Numbered from the stretch's first letter, positions 1 through 13,082 are shown. The stretch: 64,000 bases of DNA from Schistocerca nitens (GCF_023898315.1 NC_064619.1:340181650-340245649); one strand, 5' to 3'. The notes: a model not told the origin generated them from the letters alone. Numbers and translations: made by a program.

Positions 1-1990
1 ATTCGTCAGAATCAGAAATGTCACTATTGACACTGCCATCTACAACGCAACTGTCTGTCTACATCTCTTCATTATACTCAGTAGAAACAATACTAATAAT
101 CTCAATATGCTCCTCACAACTACCCAACTATTTGCTTTCTTCCCCATTCAGTACATGATCCTCAGTTTCAACACATTCAAGCTCAGGATATTAATTGTAA
201 TTATTATTACACTCTCTTCTGCTGACACAGATTGCCTACTAGATTCATCAAAAAGGTTTGTCAAAACATTCTCATCCAGTTCTATTTCAATACTCTGATT
301 TTTGCCTTTTTCGTCTTTCATTTCACTTTGTATGGCTTCCCAGAGTTTCTTGTCAAAATTAATTCTGTTAGTCTGACATATTCTCCCATTTCTTCCTTGG
401 TGGAATCTTGTTTACAAATCATTTCCTCCTCCTCTTCTGCAACTATTAGCTTAATTTCTGTGCATTTTTCTTGTCATAAACTGACAGGCTCCCAATGGTA
501 TGCCCCTCAGTTTCCCTGATCATTCCTTCTATCTTCTGTCCTGTTATTTTCTTTCCATGTTCTACCTCTCTATTTATCTTCCTTATTTCATTTCTATTCC
601 TGTCATTCCAAAAGTTTTCACTCCCATTATAAGTCCACTGATAATCATTTCTATGGTTTCCTGGCTCTCTTGTCCTATATCTTTGCCCATGATAATTTTG
701 AGACCATCCCCTATCCTAGCAGTGACCATATTCCCTTTGTCTGTCTCTTTGTCTTTCATTTCTCTCCCATGCCTTGTCTAATTTGTCTACATAACTTAGA
801 AACTGTTCAATAGAAACGTCTGATCCACATATTAATCCCCACAGGACTTCGTTCATTAACCTGCTGTTTAAACCATTAATCTGAATCCATTCTTCAAGTT
901 GATTATCCAAATGTTTGAATGTTTTTAACTATTGTTCGCAGAAATCTCTCATCCAGCCACTACCTTCTCTCAAATTACACCCATTTAGGAATTAACTTTT
1001 TATTCTAGGTTGCTTAGTCTCTGACCCAAACTCTTTTAAAAAACATTTTTCAAACTCATTGAAAGTCATATCTATGCTAATATTAATAAAGATAATGCTT
1101 CTTCATCCAAAAACTATTCACAAATTTGATTTTAAAGGCTTCAGATACATTCTTTATACTGGTAAATAAAACCAACAGAATTTAATTTATTGCCTCCTGG
1201 AAAATTTTCATATTTACATTTTCCTGTACATTGCCACAAGTACTAACAATACTCTTAGTAACTAAGCTCTCTTGTAATTCAAACAGTTTATTACTACATC
1301 TGGTATGCTACTTTGACACGCATCAACATTACTGCTTGCATTGGTGACTTTGTGGTGAATTTTGTTCATTTCCCCTCCTATTTTACTGACTACATCTACC
1401 AGCTTCCCATCGACAGACTCTTTTCATTTAATTAATTCTTCTTCAAATATTTTCCTTTTATTTTTAATAATCCTATGCATTAACTCAAAACTTTTATCAT
1501 TTCTTTCCAGTCCATCTATCAAATCATTCTCAACTGTGCTAATACGTGTGTCAGTTACTTGGTGTTCGATACTGACATACATTTTGAAACTGATTAGTCT
1601 TTAAAGTTGTTGACCTGCATGTTTGTGTTGGTCAGGTGGTCTTTCACTTCTTTTACATGTCTGCTTATATAGTATACCTTATCCCCTCGGACCTTCCTTA
1701 GCACTTCAAGAATGTTGCTCTGTTTTTCAAAATTTTCTATTATGTGCTTGTCCTGCTTGCCCAAACTTCTCTCCTAAGAATTATGTGTGCTGTTTAAATA
1801 AATTGCTGTTTCTGCCTAATAGTTTCCAGTTGTCAAAACCCACTAAAAGGAGAGCAATCACTACTTAAGTCTCTGCCTACGGCTCCCTCTTCATGACTTC
1901 CATCAACTGTTCACTAAAGACTGCATGTCATTACTGTCTTGCTCTGAGTCTACATTCTCATCTATTTCCTGTTTCTCTTAAACAACTTCA
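1..1990 (-). mobile_element. Decayed Ty3/gypsy-type gag region (fragment, runs off the window)
   Basis: The minus strand translates, with many breaks, into a gag-like sequence. The best open piece is 716-910 (64 aa, containing EEWIQINGLNSRLMNEVLWG and a basic RDRQRE tail). Upstream of it (about 1260-1600) is a heptad-like, charged coiled-coil segment. The same order, coiled coil then gag helices then a basic tail, occurs in the plus-strand element at 53.9-55.5 kb, and the two gag segments align by eye (FLSYVDKLDKAWE versus LLSFMDALDALNK). No protease or RT is seen before the window edge. Numerous stops and frameshifts make this a dead copy. The outer boundary near 2.0 kb is not defined. The Ty3-type assignment rests on the linkage seen in the second copy. 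Confidence 0.6.
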
Positions 1991-2234
1991 CCTAGGTCAC
2001 TGATTTTTAATAAATTACAAACGAACAAAAATAAACAAAAAGTTCTTCTCATGACCTAAAAACACTGGGCAAAGCAAAGAAAATGATATAAATTTATAGA
2101 GAACTTATCTTGGTTGTTGGAGTCCACGATATTGATAAACACATGTATAATTTTGGCTCCAAAATTCAATTTTTAATCTCTTAGTTTCGCTCCAGCATTT
2201 TGCTAGACAGTCGTGGTTTGAATTTATAAATACT

Positions 2235-2465
2235 CACGATGGAAATGGAAATGAGCATATGGCATTGTTGGCTGGGAGGCCCCATGTGGGTGAGTTCGGC
2301 CGCCATATTGCAAGTCCTTTTTAGTTGACGCCACTTCGGGGGCTTGCGGGTCAATGATAATGAAAATGATGAAGAAGGACACACAACACCCAGTCCCCTG
2401 CCGGCAATCGAACCCAGGCCCCCTGCGTGATAGGTGGAAACGCTACCACTACGCTACGGAGGTGG
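2235..2465 (-). mobile_element. tRNA-derived SINE
   Basis: Read on the minus strand, the sequence starts at about 2465 like a tRNA gene. It has an A-box-like TAGCGTAGTGG (2446-2456) and a B-box-like GGTTCGATTGC (2404-2414), spaced as in an RNA polymerase III internal promoter. The roughly 150-bp body that follows includes GGCGGCCGAACTCACCCACA (near 2281-2303) and is not tRNA-like. Tail and target duplication were not resolved. GC content is clearly higher than the surrounding DNA. A true tRNA gene is excluded because no cloverleaf closes beyond the B box. Confidence 0.75.
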
Positions 2466-3339
2466 ACAATACTCATGGTGAAAATTCTTCTTAAAAACTT
2501 ATTAGGAGTAAGTTGATATGAACTTGCTGCAAATAAGTCTCATCAAAATTATTCAGATCAGATCAGTGGTGTAAAAATATACTTAACTTCTTCTTATTCA
2601 TGTCCTGGTGATCTTGACAAGTTTAGGATTGGTGGAATTACCCTCAGCGTGCAACACAACTTGAAATAACAGGTACACTTTTATATGTTTTTTTAAGACA
2701 TTTTATTACTCAGTGCAAAGAGTTGGTCCATCATAAATAACAGCTCAACAGTGAACCTAGAATTCCCCAACTCACATCCTTATATACATTTTCAAGCAAT
2801 TGCACCATTGTTGGCATTCACAAATACAAATTAGCCACGAAACGATGATAAATTTGAATTTGCATCAGATTTGCAGTTTAAACAATGACTGACAATTTCA
2901 TTAATTACACAATAAAAAAATTAAGTACAGTGTTCCTACCATGTTTTCAATAGACATTTTTACAGAGCTTCCAGTTAACATTTACAGTAATTTTGTATTT
3001 TACACAGAAAGTATCTTTTGACGATTTGTTGACGTGTGTTAGATTTTGTTACTTCATTAAACTCACACAATTACATTAAATGTCAGTAAACTTTGTGCTT
3101 ATGAATATGGATAACAATAGTCTTTTATTATTCTAAACAATGCTTTGTGTATATTGGATGATAAAAAAAGGAGCAACTGGGTGTAACACATTTTCATTAG
3201 ATGTTGATTAAAACAGAATACAATTTCAGATGTTCCTATGAATTAACTATGTTTTATGGGTTTGATATGTTATTACTTCATAATCATTTACATTTACATT
3301 ATCCAGTAGGTGAAGATCACTGCTTTTTTGCATTTCTGA
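2466..3339. other. Unassigned AT-rich sequence
   Basis: No coding potential or recognisable repeat was seen. Short A/T runs and scattered stops in all frames suggest neutral intergenic or intronic DNA. Confidence 0.5.
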
Positions 3340-4640
3340 CATGATTATCTTGTTCTTTGTCTAATTTGGAGTGGTTATATAAGATACAATTAGTGTACTA
3401 ACATGATATACAAAACAGATGTGGCTGGCTCTCAATGAAGTAAGAGCTGTGATAATGATTTGTTCAATTTGCTTTCCATTCAGGTCCATTATTTTAATGT
3501 GTTGCAGGAAAGAAACTTGCATCAGAATGGGGGAATATCCCTTTTTTAAGTCCCACAGGGATTGGATCTGGTCACACTCCTGTTCTTAACATCAGAAACA
3601 ATCTTCTACAGACTTCAAAGAGCAATTAAAACACTGCAACATTTGCTGATGATGCAAGCGTATTAATAAATGCTCCAAACTCAGCCTTACCAACTACCAC
3701 TAAAATAAGAGCTGAATACACTGACAAATGTCTCATAGCAAAAGTTGAAGTCTTGATTTATCAGGTTTATAGTATGTGATTTCAAACAAGTCAATCTGAT
3801 TTACTAGCACATTGTTGTTATTACTGGCACCAGAAGAAGACATGAGGCGTCATACACTGAATTAAACATTCCATGTAAAATTCCTGGAGGTTCAGTTAGA
3901 TATCAAGTTAAATTGGAGTTAACACAGAGACAAACTTTGAAGAAATTTGTTTTCGCATGTTTTGTCTTTAAAAGCAGCTCTCATTGTGTTGAGCTAAGGA
4001 CAAGAGTGTTGGTTTATTTTGTATATTTTTACTCCTTGTTGTTTCATGGAATTATCTCCTGGTGCAATGCACCTAAAATAAATGAAAAGTTTAATCATCA
4101 GAAGCACACATTAAGAACTATGTTAAGGTTTATACTTACTGATACTTTTTATTCCACATTTGCTGGAGAGACAAACAGTGAACAAGATGTTCAGAATCAC
4201 ATACTTAAAGAATAGTCTAGGTCCAAGGTGGTGGCTGTCATCACTAATTGGCTGGTGTAATATGCAGATCATACAGAGCACCAACAAGAATTGCCATTCC
4301 TGGCGGAGTGCCCACTTACATATCAGGCAGGTGAGCCACAGGATCCCACTAGATGATGCTGTGACTGTCTCAAGGACATGGCTTCCTTCCAGAATTTGTC
4401 TTGTAGTGACCCCTCGAAGCTCACAGCACCATTGGTGGTGCAGGCATCAAGTATGGATTGATTTTGGAGAGTTGTGGTAACTCCATCTTGCTGTCCAAGT
4501 CAGTTATTTTTTTTTTTTTTACTGAAAATACAAGTATAAAAATCAATATTGCGTCCTTGTCTAGGGTTCCGAGTGGAGTAATCTACTCTGGTGCAAAGTA
4601 CAATGTAACATTAAGCAAGAAATTGGTAATACATGCCTCA
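3340..4640 (+). mobile_element. LINE (non-LTR) fragment, copy A
   Basis: Degenerate reverse-transcriptase remains run on the plus strand. A VPQG-type motif is at about 3549-3570, an FADD-type remnant (DDASVLINA) at about 3647-3675, and an open piece at 3913-4215 contains the LINE C-terminal signature SLLFHGIISWCN. That signature matches the jockey/I-like LINEs at 45.3 kb and 43.5 kb (SLLSYGIFYWGNSS). A second copy lies in inverted orientation at 7046-8385 and shares most of this 1.3 kb, including non-coding sequence on both sides of the ORF. The clade is uncertain. Confidence 0.7.
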
Positions 4641-5382
4641 ATAGTTTCTCTTTTATAAATTATCTGAATATTTGGCCTCAAGGATTGAAAAATTCTGGTA
4701 GCTGTATGACAAGCAGCGATGTTCATTGTAAGGCTGCATGGCAAGTAGAAATGTGCTGCAAACAGGACTCAGTATTTACAGATACAGGTAACTGTTTTCT
4801 TTGAAACTATAGTTGTTTTCCAGTAAATAATTAGCTACCAATAGCAGATAAACAGCAGATGTTCAGCTTGACTTAGGAGACCACAGCTTGTTCCACTTCC
4901 CTGAACAAATGGGATCCACAGAAAACAGTGAATCAATGAATGTTCACTGAGCTAGAAATGGACAGTCTACACAATGAAAGGCCTTAGCTAGGTTGTCTGT
5001 ACTGACATTTTTTTTATCTCCTAGGACTTCTTTCTGAGATCATATGCAACACTCTATGGAGAAACTTAGACGCCGTGGGCATATTGCACTGTTATAAATA
5101 AGCAAAAATCTGTTGTATTCCACTTTTTCCTAAACTGACTGAAATGTGTATGCAGTTAAACATGACTTACTTATCTACATGCTTACAGTCATATGTATTG
5201 TTGAATATATAACTCTGACATACAACTCTGACAGGAAACATCCCTTCAATTGTTCATTAATTCTATGATAGCTCAAGGCTGGAGCTATCAAATTAGCATA
5301 CTGAATTTGATACTCTGCTGGAAATGCCAAAATAGGCAGAAGAATTACCATTTTTAATGACAAATATTTGTTGTAAATAAGG
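4641..5382. other. Unassigned sequence between LINE copy A and a microsatellite
   Basis: No gene or clear repeat was recognised. It lies between the end of LINE copy A and the 3' end of a minus-strand Penelope-like element. Confidence 0.4.

Positions 5383-5426
<44 letters not shown>
5383..5426. repeat. (AC)n microsatellite
   Basis: An uninterrupted AC repeat of about 22 units directly abuts the 3' end of the minus-strand Penelope-like element, consistent with a retroelement 3' tail or a pre-existing insertion site. Confidence 0.9.
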
Positions 5427-5430
<4 letters not shown>

Positions 5431-7045
5431 TGCGCTCTCTCAACATTGGGGTAGGATGTTATGATGGGTGGGATGGCTAGAGTGAGAATGTAGGCAGAAG
5501 GAAAGGTTGGGGAAGGCTGGCTGACAGCTCAGAGGGAGGCAGCAAGGGTGTGCAATAAGAATGAGGGAGGGAGTGGCATCAGATGCATGGGATAGGAATG
5601 GGACACATGGGCACTGCAGCCATTGAGTTTGCCCAGAACATGATGATGATGCATGGAGGAGCAGATTGGGAAGGGGTGATGGGTCAGAGGAAGGGGAGAC
5701 CATTTGGAACAGGGTGTGGGTGCAGTGCATTTATAGAGTTTGAGGCCAGAAGGATTACAAGAATGATGGATGTGTTGCAACGATAACTCCTGTTTACATA
5801 GTTCAGAAAAGCTGGTGCTGGGTTGAAGGATCCAAATGGCATGGGTTATGTAACAGCCATTAGACTTGAGTATGTGGTGCTCAGCAGTATATTCTGCCAC
5901 TGGTTAGTCAGTTCTGCTATTGGCTACAATTTAGTTGTGGACATTCATTCTGGGAGGCAGCTGGATGGTGTTAATTCCCACATAAAGCGTTGCGCAGAAA
6001 TTGCAACAGAACTGGTACATGGTGTGGCTGCCTTGCCTCTTAAAGGATAGGATAAGCCTGTGACAGGACTAGAATAGGATGTACTAGGTAGGTGAATCAG
6101 AGAGGTCTAGCACCTGAGTCTTCCACTGGAATGAGACACATCTGGCGAAGGGTTGGGAATAAGAGTGGCATATGGATGGACTGGGATGTTGTGTAGGTTG
6201 GGTGGGTGGCAGATACCACTTTATGAGAAGTGGGAAAGATTGTGGGAAGGATCATGGATGGATAACTCTTGTTTCTGGGCATGATGTACGATAGTTGAAG
6301 CACTGGTGAAGGATATGATTAAGTTACTCCAATCTGGGATGATGATGATGATAGTGGGTGATGAGCGGGGTGCTCCTTTGCAGTTCGTTCTTGGGAGGTG
6401 GCAGGAAGGTTAGGGTTGTGTGAGTATATGACATGGGAAATCTGTTTGCGAACTAGTTTTTGGATATAGTGTGTGTCTATGAAAGCCTTTTTGAGACCTT
6501 CAGCACTCTGTGCAAGGGAATTCTTCACAGCAGATATGCCATTCAAAGGTGGCCAGGTTATATGGGAGCAATATTTTGATGCAGAAGGGATGACAGCTGT
6601 CAAAATTCAGGTACTATTGATAGTTAATGGGCCTGATATGTACGGAAATGGAACTATCAGGGAGGTGGAAGTCAGTGTTGAGGAAGGTGGCACTTGGGCT
6701 GTGGAGGACCAGATGAAGTGAATAGGAGACAAAGTGTTGAGACTGTTTAGGAATGAGGATACAGTGCCTTCATCCAGGGTTGAGTTCATGAGGATATTAA
6801 GGAACCTGAAACAGACGAGATAATTAGGGCTTTGGGAAGCTTGGAAGGTTGCCTCTAGTTGGCTCACAAACACATTGGCATAGGAGGGTGCTAAGTGGGT
6901 GCCTTTGGCCGTACCCGGATTTGGTGTGTATCTTCTCCTCAAAGGGGAAGTAGCCATGTGTGAAGACGTAATTGGTTAGATGTACAGTATAAGGAAAGAG
7001 GTAGGGGGTATGGAGTCACAGGGATGATGGGAGAAATAGTTCCTT
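5427..7045 (-). mobile_element. Penelope-like element, C-terminal half (decayed)
   Basis: Minus-strand pieces in order are: 6607-6957, containing GTAKGTHLAPSYANVFVSQL (Penelope RT motif GTxMAPSYAN) and RFLNILMN in the position of the catalytic R-F/Y-IDD; 6319-6603; 6097-6303; and 5529-5900, a degraded GIY-YIG endonuclease region (SELCKQELSLQHI, compare LSELRRWELALQYI in the 41.4-kb copy). Several frameshifts and stops are present, and the IDD catalytic residues are replaced. The RT fingers are missing. They occur in opposite orientation at 8.4-10.0 kb, on the other side of LINE copy B. Confidence 0.75.
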
Positions 7046-8385
7046 GCTTAATGTTCCATGTTAACTGGCACCAGAACTTTGCACCAGAGTATCTTCCTCC
7101 ACTCTGAACTCTAGGCAAGGAGGCAATATTGATTTTGATATTCAGCAACGAATAACATAAGGAGTTAGTATATAGCAAAGTAAGTTTAAGAAATTTGCAA
7201 GCTGTGTAGTTATCTACTGTACACATTGTTTGATATAACTGACTCAGATAGTGAGATGGAGTCATCACAACTCTCCAGAATCGATCCATACTTAAAGCCT
7301 GCACCACCAACGGTGGTGTGAGCTTCCACCGGCTGGCACAAGACAAATGCTGGAAGGAATCCAGGCTTTTGAGACGATCACTGCATCATCTAGTGGGATA
7401 CTGTGACTGACCTGCCTGAAATAAGTGGGTGTTCTGCCAGGAATGGCAGTTCTTGTTGGTGCTCTGTATGATCTGCAAATTGTCAGCCACCTAGTAATGA
7501 CAACCACCACATTGGACTTAGACTGTGTGATTTTGAACTTCTTGTTCACTGTTTCTCTCTCCAGCGAATATGGAATAAAAAGTGTTAGTAAGCATAAACC
7601 TTAACATTGTTCTTAATGTGTGATTCTGATAAATCAACACTTTATTCATTTTAGGCATATTGCACCAGGAGATAATTTCATGATACAACAAGAAGTAAAA
7701 ATATACAAAATAAACCATCACTCTTGTTCTTAGCTCAACACAATGAGGGCTGCTTCTAAAGACAGAACATGCCAAAATGAGTTTCTTGATAGTTTGTCTA
7801 TGTGTCGACTCCATTTTAACTTGATGTCCAACTGAACCTCCAGGAATTTTACATGGAATGTTTAATTCAGTGTATGATCCCTCATGTCTGCTTCTGGTAA
7901 TAGTGATAACAACAATGTGCTAGTAAATCAGTTTGGTTTGTTTAAAAACACATACTATAAACCTGATAAATCAAGACTTAAAACTTTGCTATGAGACATT
8001 TATCAGCATATTCAGCTCTTATTTTAGTGGTAGTTGGTAAGGCTGAGTTTGGAGCATTTATTAACATGCTTGTATATCATCAGGGTTGTTCATGACATTA
8101 AGAACAGGAGTGAGACCAGATCCAATCCCTGTGGGACTTAAAAAAGGGATATTCCCCCATTCTGTGGCAAGTTTATTTCCCACAATACATGAAACATAAC
8201 AGACATGAATGGAGAGCAAATTGAACAAATCATCAACACAACTCTTATTTATTTGATAGCTAGCCTCCACCCAGATTCCAATGCTGTTATAAGAATGTAA
8301 TGGAACTATTTTGTACATTACCTTAGTACACTAATTGTATCTTATGTAACGACTCCAAACAAGACAAAGAACAAGGCCATGGGTA
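7046..8385 (-). mobile_element. LINE (non-LTR) fragment, copy B, inverted relative to copy A
   Basis: This is the minus-strand homologue of 3340-4640. The open piece 7518-7814 (98 aa) matches the copy A piece over its whole length (FHGIISWCN versus YHEIISWCN). The region 8061-8318 carries the degenerate VPQG motif. The non-coding end, with GAGTGGAGGAAGATACTCTG near 7083-7102 (minus sense), also matches copy A. It sits exactly between two oppositely oriented halves of a Penelope-like element. Confidence 0.7.
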
Positions 8386-8389
8386 CTGG

Positions 8390-10010
8390 AGATGTTGGTG
8401 TATAGGGAGGTCATCAACAGTGATGAATAGGGATTCCTAGCTTAAGCCCATTTCCACATCCTGTTCTTTAAATGCTGTCTAAGTCATGGAATCCACACAC
8501 CTCCCCCCATAGGCTAACATAAAAATTCCTTCTCTGGATCCCACCCCATATTTCACAATGATCTTCAAATTTTCAGGTTCCGCTAGTCTGTATCTCTGAC
8601 TAAACTGGTACTACAGAAACAAATTCCCATGGTGCAGGCATCCCTGAACCACCTGTGCTCCCTCAACAAGATACTGTTACTGTGCAGTCTCAACTGTTTA
8701 CCCCATACCTACCAGACTGAAACCCTTGATCAACATCTGGAAGAGCACTCTATATACCACCTCCAAAAATTATCAAATTTACTGACATCCTACTCCCGCC
8801 TCAGAGTACATCTACCCATTAACACCTATCCCACCACCAGTGAAGCCCCTTGTCCACCCCTCACAGCACATATACCTCACTTTGCTCAACTTTTCCATCT
8901 GTTACAGCCTCCAAAACTTCCTCCCAATATTCCATGAAACTCAGAATCTAAGCAAAGCTGTAACGCTGTTGTCTACCTGTCCACCAACCATCACAATCCT
9001 TCAGAATTTTCAGTCCTAATCAAAGACCTCATCTTCCTCCAACACTCAGGTTTAACTATGCTGGTCTTGTCAAAGACCTAATCTCCTTCTCCTGATCCCT
9101 ACACTGGAAACATTTATTTACTACCAGTCCCGCCAAGCAAACTCAACCCAATTCCCACCTTGAACCTTGCTGCTCCTAGTTCATACCACCATCAATGGTC
9201 ACTTCCACCTCTTCCACCAAACCACTCTCCAGTAATCTTCAAGTTATTCCTTACATCCAACTTAGCCTCACCATCCTACCTCATATCCCTTTCAAAGAAC
9301 ACAAATCTCTCAACTGAAGAAAGAATATTCATCGACGACTGCAAGACAGGCCCTGATTTAATCACCTTCCTTGCAGGCAAAGGCTCCACCATTGTCATGA
9401 TGAATCACAGTGACTACTTCACAGAAGGCTTTGGTCAGCTGTCTGACTCTTCCACCTACAAGCTCTGCCATAATGATCCAGTCACAGAAGTCCTGTATAA
9501 TCTCCAACCCCTATTGAACTTATTAGGCCCATCTCAGAATCTTTCGCCTGAAGAGATTTCCCTCCTCACCCTGACTTCCCAAACACCAGTCTTCCACATG
9601 CTTCCCACAATCCATAAACCCAACAACCCCAGACACTCTACTGTAGCTGATTACTGTGCTCTCACTTAAAGAATCTCCTCTTCCGTTGACTGATACCTCA
9701 GACCAATTGACTGTAGCCTAGCCTCTCATATGAAAGGTATAAACCATGGATTCTCAATCCTCCCCAATCCACACCTAGATCCCTCCTGATCACAGTTGTT
9801 GTCACCTCCATATACACCAACATCCTGCATTCACATGGCCTTGCTGCTATCAAACACTACCTTTCCCAGTATCCCTTCATCCCCAAACCCAATCTCATTT
9901 CTTACGCATCAAACCAATTACAACGTCACACACAACTACTTCTCTTTAGAGGGGAATGACTGTCAACGACTCAGTGCTTCTACTGGTCTGTGTGTTGTCT
10001 CCTTTTACTC
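8390..10010 (+). mobile_element. Penelope-like element, N-terminal half (decayed)
   Basis: The open stretch 9160-9669 (169 aa) carries diagnostic Penelope-like N-terminal and RT-finger motifs: GKGSTIVMMNHSDY and, near its end, FHMLPTIHKPNNPR. The upstream stretch 8629-8937 is a proline-rich degraded part of the same protein. After a break, 9796-10010 matches the helix just before the point where the minus-strand half at 5.4-7.0 kb begins (HNYFSLEGND). The two halves are therefore complementary parts of one protein, placed in opposite orientation. No intact catalytic region. Confidence 0.7.
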
Positions 10011-10599
10011 CTAAATTATATAATTACTTTTGTAATCTGTTTAGTGATTGTATTATGGAAACTATTTTCTGTCAGTGATGTAAATACTGCCTGCAGGAGC
10101 GAATCTAATTCATCTATATTTGGTTGTTTAGTTAACAGGTGCAGTACTTTGTCACCATTTCTGTCACAGCTTGTGGGAATTAAATTTCATTTTTTTGTTT
10201 TGTCAGTTGCTTAATAATACTCTTGACAAGTTTGGTCTTCTTCTTGGACTAGAAAGGGCATTCAAAAAGTTTCGCACAGTCGTCTCTAATTTTTTATATT
10301 TTGCAGGAGGAGAATGAAATTTTTTGTGGACATACTTGGAACATTTAGCTATAAGTTTTCTTTTATTTACAGGTGAGCCATAATGGACTGTGAAGTAGAT
10401 GTCAGGTTGCGACAATGGCTGGTAATGGAGTTCCTGTTCAAGATTGACGATGGCTCTGCCACATCGATTTACAGGTAGTTGCTCCCTGTTCATGGGGAGG
10501 ACACAGTGGATCACAGCAGTACCCAGTGGTGGTTGCAGAGGTTCAAAGAAGGTGATTTCTCTCTACTGGACAATCCACGATGCAGCAGACCACTTAGTA

Positions 10600-12630
10600 A
10601 ATGAACCGACTTCATTTACTTCCGGTACGATGGACGTGGAAGAATTATGGGCAAATTTTAAACATATTGTAAATCACACATTGGACAAGTATGTGCCGAA
10701 AAAGTGGGTTACGGATGGAAAAGACCCACCGAGGTTTAACAGCGCAATTCGGAGAATGCTCAGGAAGCAAAGGCAGTTGCACACATGGTACAAGAAAGAT
10801 CGGGAGAATGAGGACAAGCAAAAGTTAGTAGAGATTCGTGGTGCTGTAAAAAGAGCGATGTGTGAAGCATTCAACCACTACCACCATCATACCTTAGCAA
10901 AAGATCTTGCTGAAAACCCAAGGAAATTCTGGTATTACATAAAATCGGTAAGGGGGTCGAAGGCTTCCATCCAGTCACTCACTGATCAGTCTGGCCTGGC
11001 AACGGAAGACAGCAAAATGAAAGCTGAAATTTTAAATTTAGCATTTGAGAAATCTTTCACGCAGGAGCATCATACAAACATACCGCCATTTGAGTCTTAT
11101 ACATATTCCTGTATAGAGTAAATTGTGATAGACATCCCAGGGGTTGTGAAGCAGCTGAATGGGTTGAAAATAAATAAATCACCAGGTCCTGATAGGATTC
11201 CAATTCAGTTTTACAGAGAGTACTCTACTGCATTGGCTCCTTACTTAGCTTGCATTTATTGCGAATCTCTTGCCCAACATAAAATCCCGAGCAACTGGAA
11301 AAAAGCGCAGGTGATGCCTGTATATAAGAAGGGTAGAAGGACGGATCCTCAAAATTACAGACCAATATCCTTAACATCGGTTTGTTGCAGGATTCTCAAA
11401 CATATTCTCAGTTCGAATATAATGAATTTCCTTGAGACAGAGAAGTTGCTATCCATGCATCAGCACGACTTTAGAAAGCATCACTCCTGCGAAACGCAAC
11501 TCGCCCTTTTTTCACATGATATCTTGCGAACCATGGATGAAAGGTATCAGACGGATGCCATATTCCTTGACTTCCGGAAAGCATTTGACTCGGTGCTCCA
11601 CTGCAGACTCTTAACTAAGATACGAGCATATGGGATTGGTTTCCAAGTGTGTGAGTGGCTCGAAGACTTCTTAAGTACATTGTCCTCGATGGTGAGTGTT
11701 CATCAGAGGTGAGGGTATCATCTGGACTGCCCCAGGGAAGTGTGGTAGGTCCGCTGTTGTTTCCTATCTACATAAATGATCTTTTGGATAGGGTGGATAG
11801 CAATGTGCGGCTGTTTGCTGATGATGCTGTGGTGTACAGGAAGGTGTCATCATTGAGTGACTGAAGGAGGATACAAGATGACTTGGACAGGATTTGTGAT
11901 TGGTGTAAAGAATGGCAGCAAACTCTACATATAGATAAATGTAAATTAATGCAGATGAATAGGAAAAAGAATACTGTAATGTTTGAATACTCCATTAGTA
12001 GTGTAGCGCTTGACACAGTTACGTTGATTAAATATTTGGGCGTATCATTGCAGAGCGATATGAAGTGGGACAAACATGTAATGGCAGTTGTGGGGAAGGC
12101 AGGTCTTTGGTTCATTGGTAGAATTTTGGGAAGATGTGGTTCATCTGTAAAGGAGACCACATATAAAACACTAATACGACCTATTCTTGAGTACTGCTTG
12201 AGCGTTTGGGATCCCTATCAGGTCGGATTGAGGGAGGACATAGAAGCAATTCAGAGGCAGGCTGCTAGATTTGTTACTGGTATATTTGATCATCACATGA
12301 GTGTTACGGAAATGCTTCAGGAACTTGGGTGGGAGTCTCTGGAGGAAAGGAGGCGTTCTTTTCGTGAATCGCTACTGAGGAAATTCAGAGAACCAGCATT
12401 TGAGACTGACTGCAGTACAATTTTACTGCCGCCAACTTACATTTCGCGGAAAGACCACAAAAATAAGAGAAGAGAGATTTGGGCTCGTACAGAGGCATAT
12501 AGGCAGTCATTTTTCCCTCGTTCTGTTTGGGAGTGGAACAGGGAGAGAAGATGCTAGTTATGGTAAAAGGTACTCTCCGCCACGCACCGTATGGTGGATT
12601 GCGGAGTATGTATGTAGATGTAGATGGCAG
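10600..12630 (+). mobile_element. 5'-truncated CR1-type LINE nested in the mariner element
   Basis: Reverse-transcriptase domains appear in order: a linker (10630-11118), NKSPGPDRIPIQFY (about 11173), NYRPISLTSVCC (about 11356), QHDFRKHHSCETQL (about 11461), DFRKAFDSV (about 11570), SGLPQGSVVGPLLF (about 11723), LFADDAVVY (about 11811), then the LINE C-terminal region to 12557 (YKTLIRPILEYCLSVWDP). The ORF is broken by stops near 11119 and 11862 and a frameshift near 11690. The copy starts just upstream of the RT, so the endonuclease is absent (5' truncation). The 3' end is the short repeat GTATGTAGATGTAGATG (about 12611-12627), also seen on other copies in this window. The CR1/L2-group assignment is from these motifs. 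Confidence 0.85.
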
Positions 12631-13082
12631 CCAGTGATGTGAATAAGGAGACCATTGATCAAATCATCCAAAATGACAGATGTGTGATGATACGACAGCT
12701 TGCTGAAATGACTTGTTTGTCACTGTGTAGTGTGGTATCACTGGTACAGTCACTACACCATGACTATGCCAAACCCCATAATGACAAACCCCACACAGCC
12801 CTTATGATGCAGGAACAAATCAGGAAAATGGGTTGGAAAATTGTTCCTCATCCTCCCTACAGTTCGGACTTGGCTCCGTCTGATTTTTACCTCTTTGGTC
12901 ATCTGAAGGCCCACCTGCGCAGTAAAACATTTGATAGTGAGAAAGACATTATTTCCTGTGTCAAGCGATGGTGTAACAGTCAATCCCCAGAATTTTACCA
13001 ACTTAATTTACATCATGGAAAGAAGGTTGTGCCAGATGCATCACAGCTGATGGAGGCTACATTGAGCAGGCTCAATGTATAA
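12624..13082 (+). pseudogene. mariner transposase remnant (HTH end fused to C terminus)
   Basis: An open stretch of 152 aa; its first codons are LINE-derived at the insertion junction. Residues 4-40 (VNKETIDQIIQNDR) are the second half of the mariner DNA-binding region. From about residue 52 the sequence jumps to the C-terminal catalytic part, with HTALMMQEQIRKMGW and the third catalytic Asp in SSDLAPSDFYLFG. Roughly the central 100 residues of a normal mariner transposase (about 345 aa) are missing, so no catalysis is expected. Confidence 0.8.

Noticed and set aside
2401-2465. Possible tRNA gene
   Set aside because: A and B boxes are present but the acceptor stem does not close and a SINE body follows the B box.
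5175-5423. Open frame with poly-Val/Cys start across the AC microsatellite
   Set aside because: The frame exists only because AC repeats lack stops in that phase; there is no domain beyond it.
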